The notes under the pieces are model-generated. The model worked only from the letters and a program-made list of their open reading frames with translations. It was not told the DNA's origin and made no database searches. From the NCBI GenBank assembly GCA_002722545.1, contig PBMI01000067.1, positions 21,302 to 85,301 on the forward strand: a DNA stretch of 64,000 nt. Reading direction: 5' to 3'. Of the stretch, positions 59,509 to 64,000 are shown one piece after another. The translations under genes were made by a program, and so were the position numbers. Position 1 is the first letter of the stretch, and the number at the start of each line of letters is the position of its first letter. Origin of the DNA: Opitutia bacterium. GTDB taxonomy: Bacteria; Verrucomicrobiota; Verrucomicrobiia; Opitutales; Seribacteraceae.

Positions 59509-60429
59509 ATGCTGCGATTCCTTGTCCTGGCCCTCCTCGCCTTCTTGCCATCCGTTGGCCAGGCCAACGACAACTTCGATATCCTCAAGAACGCCAAGAA
59601 GATTGTCTTCTTCGGGGACAGCATCACATACGGGGGTGAGTACGTTATTTTTTTCGAGAGGTGGCTCACCGTTAACCATCCGGAGCTCAGCCCCGAGGTG
59701 CTGAACCAGGGCATTCCGAGCGAAACGGTGTCCGGACTTTCCGAACCGGGTCACTTGCGACACGGATTTCCCCGGCCCGACCTGCACGAGCGACTGGACC
59801 GCGCCCTCAAAGCCTTGGAACCCGACCTGATCATCGCCTGCTACGGAATCAACTGTGGAATCTACATGCCCCTCGATAAGGAACGCTTCGCCAAGTACAA
59901 GGAGGGTCTGCAACGCCTGAAAAACAAGGTCGAAGCACAGGGAGGGAAGATCATCTTCATGACCCCGCCGGTCTACGACAAACCCAACCCCAAGTTCGAT
60001 TACGACGACGTCATGGCGGCCTACGCCAAGTGGCTGGTCTCGAAACGCAAGGACGGATGGCTGGTGATCGACCTGCACACTGTGATGAAGGAATCCCTCG
60101 CCGAGAAACGGGTGAAGGATCCGAAGTTCAAGTACTCCCGCGACGGTGTCCACCCGGGAGAGGAGGGCCATGAATTGATGGCTCGGCAGATCATAGACTT
60201 CTTCGCCGTCAAGCCACCCCTCAAGGATCCGCAACCGAATGCCTACGGACGCATGATGATGTTCTTACGCGAGCGCATGCGGGTGCAACGCGACGCCTGG
60301 TTGACCAAGATCGGGCACAAGCGACCGATGGGTAAAGGCAAGCCCTTGGCGGAAGCAAACAAGATCGCGGCCGAGAACACCAAGCACATCCAACAAAACC
60401 TCGAAACCATCCTCAAGCAATCCAAGTAA
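59509..60429 (+). CDS. SGNH/GDSL hydrolase
   Basis: KIVFFGDSITYGGEYVIFFERWL; CYGINCGIYM; DGVHPGEEGHELMARQI. Confidence 0.87.
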   Translation: MLRFLVLALLAFLPSVGQANDNFDILKNAKKIVFFGDSITYGGEYVIFFERWLTVNHPELSPEVLNQGIPSETVSGLSEPGHLRHGFPRPDLHERLDRALKALEPDLIIACYGINCGIYMPLDKERFAKYKEGLQRLKNKVEAQGGKIIFMTPPVYDKPNPKFDYDDVMAAYAKWLVSKRKDGWLVIDLHTVMKESLAEKRVKDPKFKYSRDGVHPGEEGHELMARQIIDFFAVKPPLKDPQPNAYGRMMMFLRERMRVQRDAWLTKIGHKRPMGKGKPLAEANKIAAENTKHIQQNLETILKQSK

Positions 60430-60449
60430 ACCTGATTTAATTCCAATCC

Positions 60450-61868
60450 ATGAAACCACCCTCTCTTCTGCTTTCAGTCCTCCTCGTCATCCCATGCCTT
60501 GCCTTCGGGGCCAAGGAAAAGCCAAACGTCTTGCTCCTTTCGATCGACGATTTGAATGATTGGGTCGGTTGCCTCGGCGGACACCCCCAAGCGAAAACCC
60601 CCAACATCGACCGCTTGGCCGAGATGGGCACCCTCTTCGCCAACGCACATTGCCAGTCTCCGGTTTGCAACCCTTCCCGTGCCAGTATGATGACAGGGCG
60701 CTACCCCCATACAAGTGGAGTGTATTTTCTCAGCCCGGATTTAAGGAAGGCGCCGGTCCTTGAAAATTTGAAGACTTTGCCCGAAGTTTTCGCCGACCAT
60801 GGATACCAAACGATGGCGGCAGGAAAGATCTTTCATGGAGGAGACAAGCGCTTTTTTCAGGAATACCTGCGGACAGGCGGGTTCGGGCCTCGCCCCAAGA
60901 AAAAGATTTCCCAACCACACGGACATCCCTTGTGGGACTGGGGAGTCTTTCCGGATGACGACAACCTGATGCCCGACATGAAATGCGCCAAGTGGGCGGT
61001 CGAGCAGTTGAAGAAGAAACACGACAAACCCTTCTTCATGGGGGTCGGGTTTTACCGTCCTCACGTTCCGATGTATGCCACCAAGAAATGGTTCGACATG
61101 CACCCAAGAGAAAAAATCAAGCTCCCGTTGGTTCGGAAGAATGACCGCGACGACTTGAGCCAATACGCGATCGACCTGACGAATTTGAAGCATGTTTCCC
61201 CCACCCACAAATGGGTCAGCGAAGCTGGACAGTGGGAACATGCCGTGCAGTCCTACCTCGCATCGGTCACCTTTGCTGATCATTGCCTGGGTCTTGTGCT
61301 CGATGCACTGGAGTCAAGTGACTATGCTGGCAATACGGTCATCGCCCTCTTTTCCGACCATGGGTTCCACCTCGGGGAGAAAGAACGGTGGGCCAAGCGC
61401 TCCCTTTGGGAAGACGGGACCCGGGTCCCCATCATCGTCTCGGCGCCCGGTCATAAAGCCGGCCAGACGACCAATCGACCTGCGGAGCTGTTGGATGTGT
61501 TTCCAACCCTGCTCGAATTGGCTGGCCTGCCAGCAGACTCCACTCAGGAAGGACAGAGTCTAGTCCCCCTCATGAAGAACCCCAAAAAGGAATGGAATTA
61601 TCCCGCCATCACCAGTTTCGGGCTCGGCAACTACTCGGTACGCAGCACCCGCTACCGCTTTATCCAGTACTTCAACGGATCGAGGGAACTCTATGATCTG
61701 AGCAAGGATCCGCACGAATGGAAAAACTTGGCGGGCAACCCGAAAAACAAATCGATCATCGAGGAACACGCAGCCCACTTGCCCAAGAAAGAACATCCCA
61801 TCCTGCCGGGTGGTTCGACTGGTCACAACGCCTACGGAGCGGCCAATAACAACATCAAGAAAGATTGA
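60450..61868 (+). CDS. Sulfatase (iduronate-2-sulfatase-like)
   Basis: NVLLLSIDDLNDWVGCLGGHPQAKTPNIDRLAEMG; CNPSRASMMTGRYPHTSGV; GFYRPHVPMYA; ALFSDHGFHLGEKERWAKRSLWEDGTRVPIIV. Confidence 0.95.
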   Translation: MKPPSLLLSVLLVIPCLAFGAKEKPNVLLLSIDDLNDWVGCLGGHPQAKTPNIDRLAEMGTLFANAHCQSPVCNPSRASMMTGRYPHTSGVYFLSPDLRKAPVLENLKTLPEVFADHGYQTMAAGKIFHGGDKRFFQEYLRTGGFGPRPKKKISQPHGHPLWDWGVFPDDDNLMPDMKCAKWAVEQLKKKHDKPFFMGVGFYRPHVPMYATKKWFDMHPREKIKLPLVRKNDRDDLSQYAIDLTNLKHVSPTHKWVSEAGQWEHAVQSYLASVTFADHCLGLVLDALESSDYAGNTVIALFSDHGFHLGEKERWAKRSLWEDGTRVPIIVSAPGHKAGQTTNRPAELLDVFPTLLELAGLPADSTQEGQSLVPLMKNPKKEWNYPAITSFGLGNYSVRSTRYRFIQYFNGSRELYDLSKDPHEWKNLAGNPKNKSIIEEHAAHLPKKEHPILPGGSTGHNAYGAANNNIKKD

Positions 61869-61901
61869 TCCTTGGGCGAAGACCTCTTTAAATAAACCGC
61901 A

Positions 61902-64000
61902 TGAGCAAGATCCGAATCAGCATCTTCAGGATTCTTTCCGTTGCTTTGCTCCTCGTGTCAGGCATGGCGGCAAAGGCTGCCGCTCCTTCTGGCTTCGAAC
62001 AAAAGATCAAACCTTTCCTGAAGGAGAACTGCATTCGTTGTCACGGTGAAAAAAAGCAAAAGGGCAAGCTGGCTCTGCACGAGGTATCGGTCGATTTCGC
62101 AAAGGACGAGACTTCGGACTTGTGGCTTGAAATCCTTGCCCAACTGACGGCCCGCGACATGCCTCCGCCTGACGAGGAAACACAGCCGGCTGATTCGCAA
62201 CGCAATACGGTGATCGAATGGATCGACCGGCAGTTGCTGACCGCGGGCTCAGGAGAGACTTACCGCAAAAAGCTGCTCGCACCCGAATATGGCAACTGGG
62301 TAAACCATGAAAAGCTCTTTTCGGGGGAAATCAAAACTCCTCCTTTTTCCCCCTCCCGGCTCTGGCGTTTCAATACGGAGATTTTTGCTCACAAGGGATT
62401 TGGCAAGTCGAAGAGCCCCTTCAGCTATGTGACCTCGGAACGCGGGATCCGCGATTACGCGGCTCTTTCGATAGCGGACCAGAGCACGGTTCAAATGACC
62501 ATGATCGTAGCTGATTCGTTTCTGACGGACCGTGAAAGGCGCGGCGATTTCAAGGAGTTTGCACAGAACAAGCCAATGCCTGAGGAGCCCGCGCTCGTCG
62601 AGATGATCCGACGCGAGCATAGCAGAGTGATCGGGCGCTACCCGAGCAAGGAAGAGCAGGAGAAATACCTTTCTTTTCTCAAACAGAGTATCAAGACGGG
62701 CGGCAAGCTGGACGGATTCAAAACCACGATCAAGGCGATGTTCCTAAGTCCGGAATCGATCTACCGGATGGAATTCGGCCTGGGTGAGGTCGACGAACAC
62801 GGACGCCGGCATTTGTCACCGGACGAGCTGGCCCATGCAATCGCCTATGCCTTGACGGATCATAGACCGGACAATCATCCTCTCATTCGAGAGACCCTGC
62901 AAAAGGGAAAGCTGAAAACCAAGGAGGACGTGACCCGTCTCGTCCGCCAATTGCTCGATGAGCAACTCTTGACGGGGCACTGGGACCGCAAGGACCTGCC
63001 GCGGATCAGGCGTTTCTTTGAACAGTTTTTTGGGTTTCACCGGGCGGGCACGGTCTTCAAGGACAACGACCGGCGGGGTGCGGAAAAGATTAACCAATGG
63101 AACACGACCATGCTCATTCACGATGCCCGCATGCTCATTGAGCATGTACTGAAGAAGGACAAGGACGTCATCGCAGAGTTGTTGACCACCAATGAATACT
63201 TCATCGCCCATCCGGGTGACAACGAGTATGCCCGCGAGCATTACGATAAGAGAATCACGGAGATCTTGGATCCGGGTTACGTGGATGCCCGCATCGAGCT
63301 GCGCAAGAAACAGATCAAGGGGGATTTCAATTTTGATAATATGCCCGAAAAGGCCGAGAAAGCCCTCGTGGCGGCCCGACGGGATGCGGAGAAAACCGTA
63401 GCGATGTTTCAAGCGACGCTGGACAAGGGAATGCACCGCCATCCCAATTTTCCTTTCGAGGGCAAAAGGCGCGGCATTGCGGATCTCCTTTATATCGAGC
63501 CCTACAATTTGCCGAGCAGCGGTCGCCATGGGGAGCAAAAGTGGGACTGGCCCATCGAGCAACCGTTGAAGATGCCCGAGAAGGAAAGGTCCGGTTTGCT
63601 GACCCATCCAGCTTGGTTGACGGCCTATTCGCTCAATGAGGGCAATGATCCGATTCATCGGGGAATTTGGGTATACGAACGGTTGCTCGCCGGGGTACTC
63701 GGGGACGTCCCGCCGGACGTTGACGCGGCCGTACCGACCGACCCGCACAAGACCCTTCGGGAGCGGATGGAGCCACTGCGCAATCAACGATGCTGGAAGT
63801 GCCACCGCAAGATGAATCCCCTCGGTGAAGCCTTCGAGATTTTTGATGACTGGGGGCGCTATCGAACCCATCACTACTTTGACGAGAACGGTGAGATCTA
63901 CCTGCGCCGGGACAACCAGTTCGACCGCAAACTCAAGGAGGGCAAACTCACGACCCGCAAGGTCGACGCATCCGGTGAAATTGCCTTTTCGGGTGATCCG
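61902..64000 (+). CDS. PVC-type cytochrome c protein with DUF1592/DUF1588-like modules (3' end outside the window)
   Basis: Read from sequence (not in the ORF track): MSKIRISIFRILSVALLLVSGMAAKAAAPSGFEQKIKPFLKENCIRCHGEKKQKGKLALHEVSVDFAKDETSDLWLEILAQLTARDMPPPDEE...; later HRGIWVYERLLAGVLGDVPPDV...LRERMEPLRNQRCWKCHRKMNPLGEAFEIFDDWGRYRT. Frame open to the window edge. Confidence 0.87.

Noticed and set aside
32060-61868. Recent tandem duplication of one sulfatase gene
   Set aside because: Active-site motifs and surrounding sequences differ strongly between copies, so simple recent duplication does not explain the cluster.
62816-63874. 352-aa ORF on the minus strand
   Set aside because: Antisense to the DUF1592-type CDS starting at 61902, which has heme motifs and a signal peptide.
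1-64000. tRNA/rRNA genes, CRISPR arrays, transposases, integrases
   Set aside because: No such signals noticed in intergenic gaps or ORF products, but subtle RNAs cannot be excluded without tRNAscan/Infernal.

Overview
This 64 kb window looks like chromosome from a PVC-superphylum bacterium, most likely Verrucomicrobiota. That inference rests on protein families only: DUF5069, Planctomycete/Verrucomicrobial-type cytochrome c and DUF1592-type proteins, and many sulfatases. Part A (about 1-28.7 kb) is mostly housekeeping: a fused tandem UvrA with four ATPase modules (5'-truncated by the window), tyrS, a peroxiredoxin, a STAS protein plus SpoIIE-type phosphatase pair, an MsbA-like ABC exporter, a cytochrome c/LRR/TRASH-like protein, a TonB-dependent receptor, msrA, pyrE, an HtrA protease, prs, lpxD, an OmpH/Skp protein, bamA, dnaB, rplI, ssb, rpsF, pth and rplY. 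Part B (about 27.3-29.9 kb) is a decay zone with several broken ORFs. Part C (about 29.9-64 kb) is a dense island with ten formylglycine-type (Cys) sulfatases from visibly different subfamilies. They are interleaved with SASA and SGNH esterases, an enolase-superfamily enzyme, a metallophosphoesterase, PVC-type beta-propeller 'dehydrogenases' fused to blue-copper domains at opposite ends, and a DUF1592/DUF1588-type cytochrome c protein that runs off the window. From 39,060 onward the island is almost entirely on the + strand, with several ATGA/GTGA translational-coupling overlaps. A PhoX-like phosphatase gene at 48.2-49.4 kb on the opposite strand is clearly inactivated (in-frame TAA, a 1-nt deletion, and a broken 5' end). 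I saw no rRNA, tRNA, CRISPR array or transposase. All family calls come from reading motifs in the supplied translations and sequence; no database search was run.
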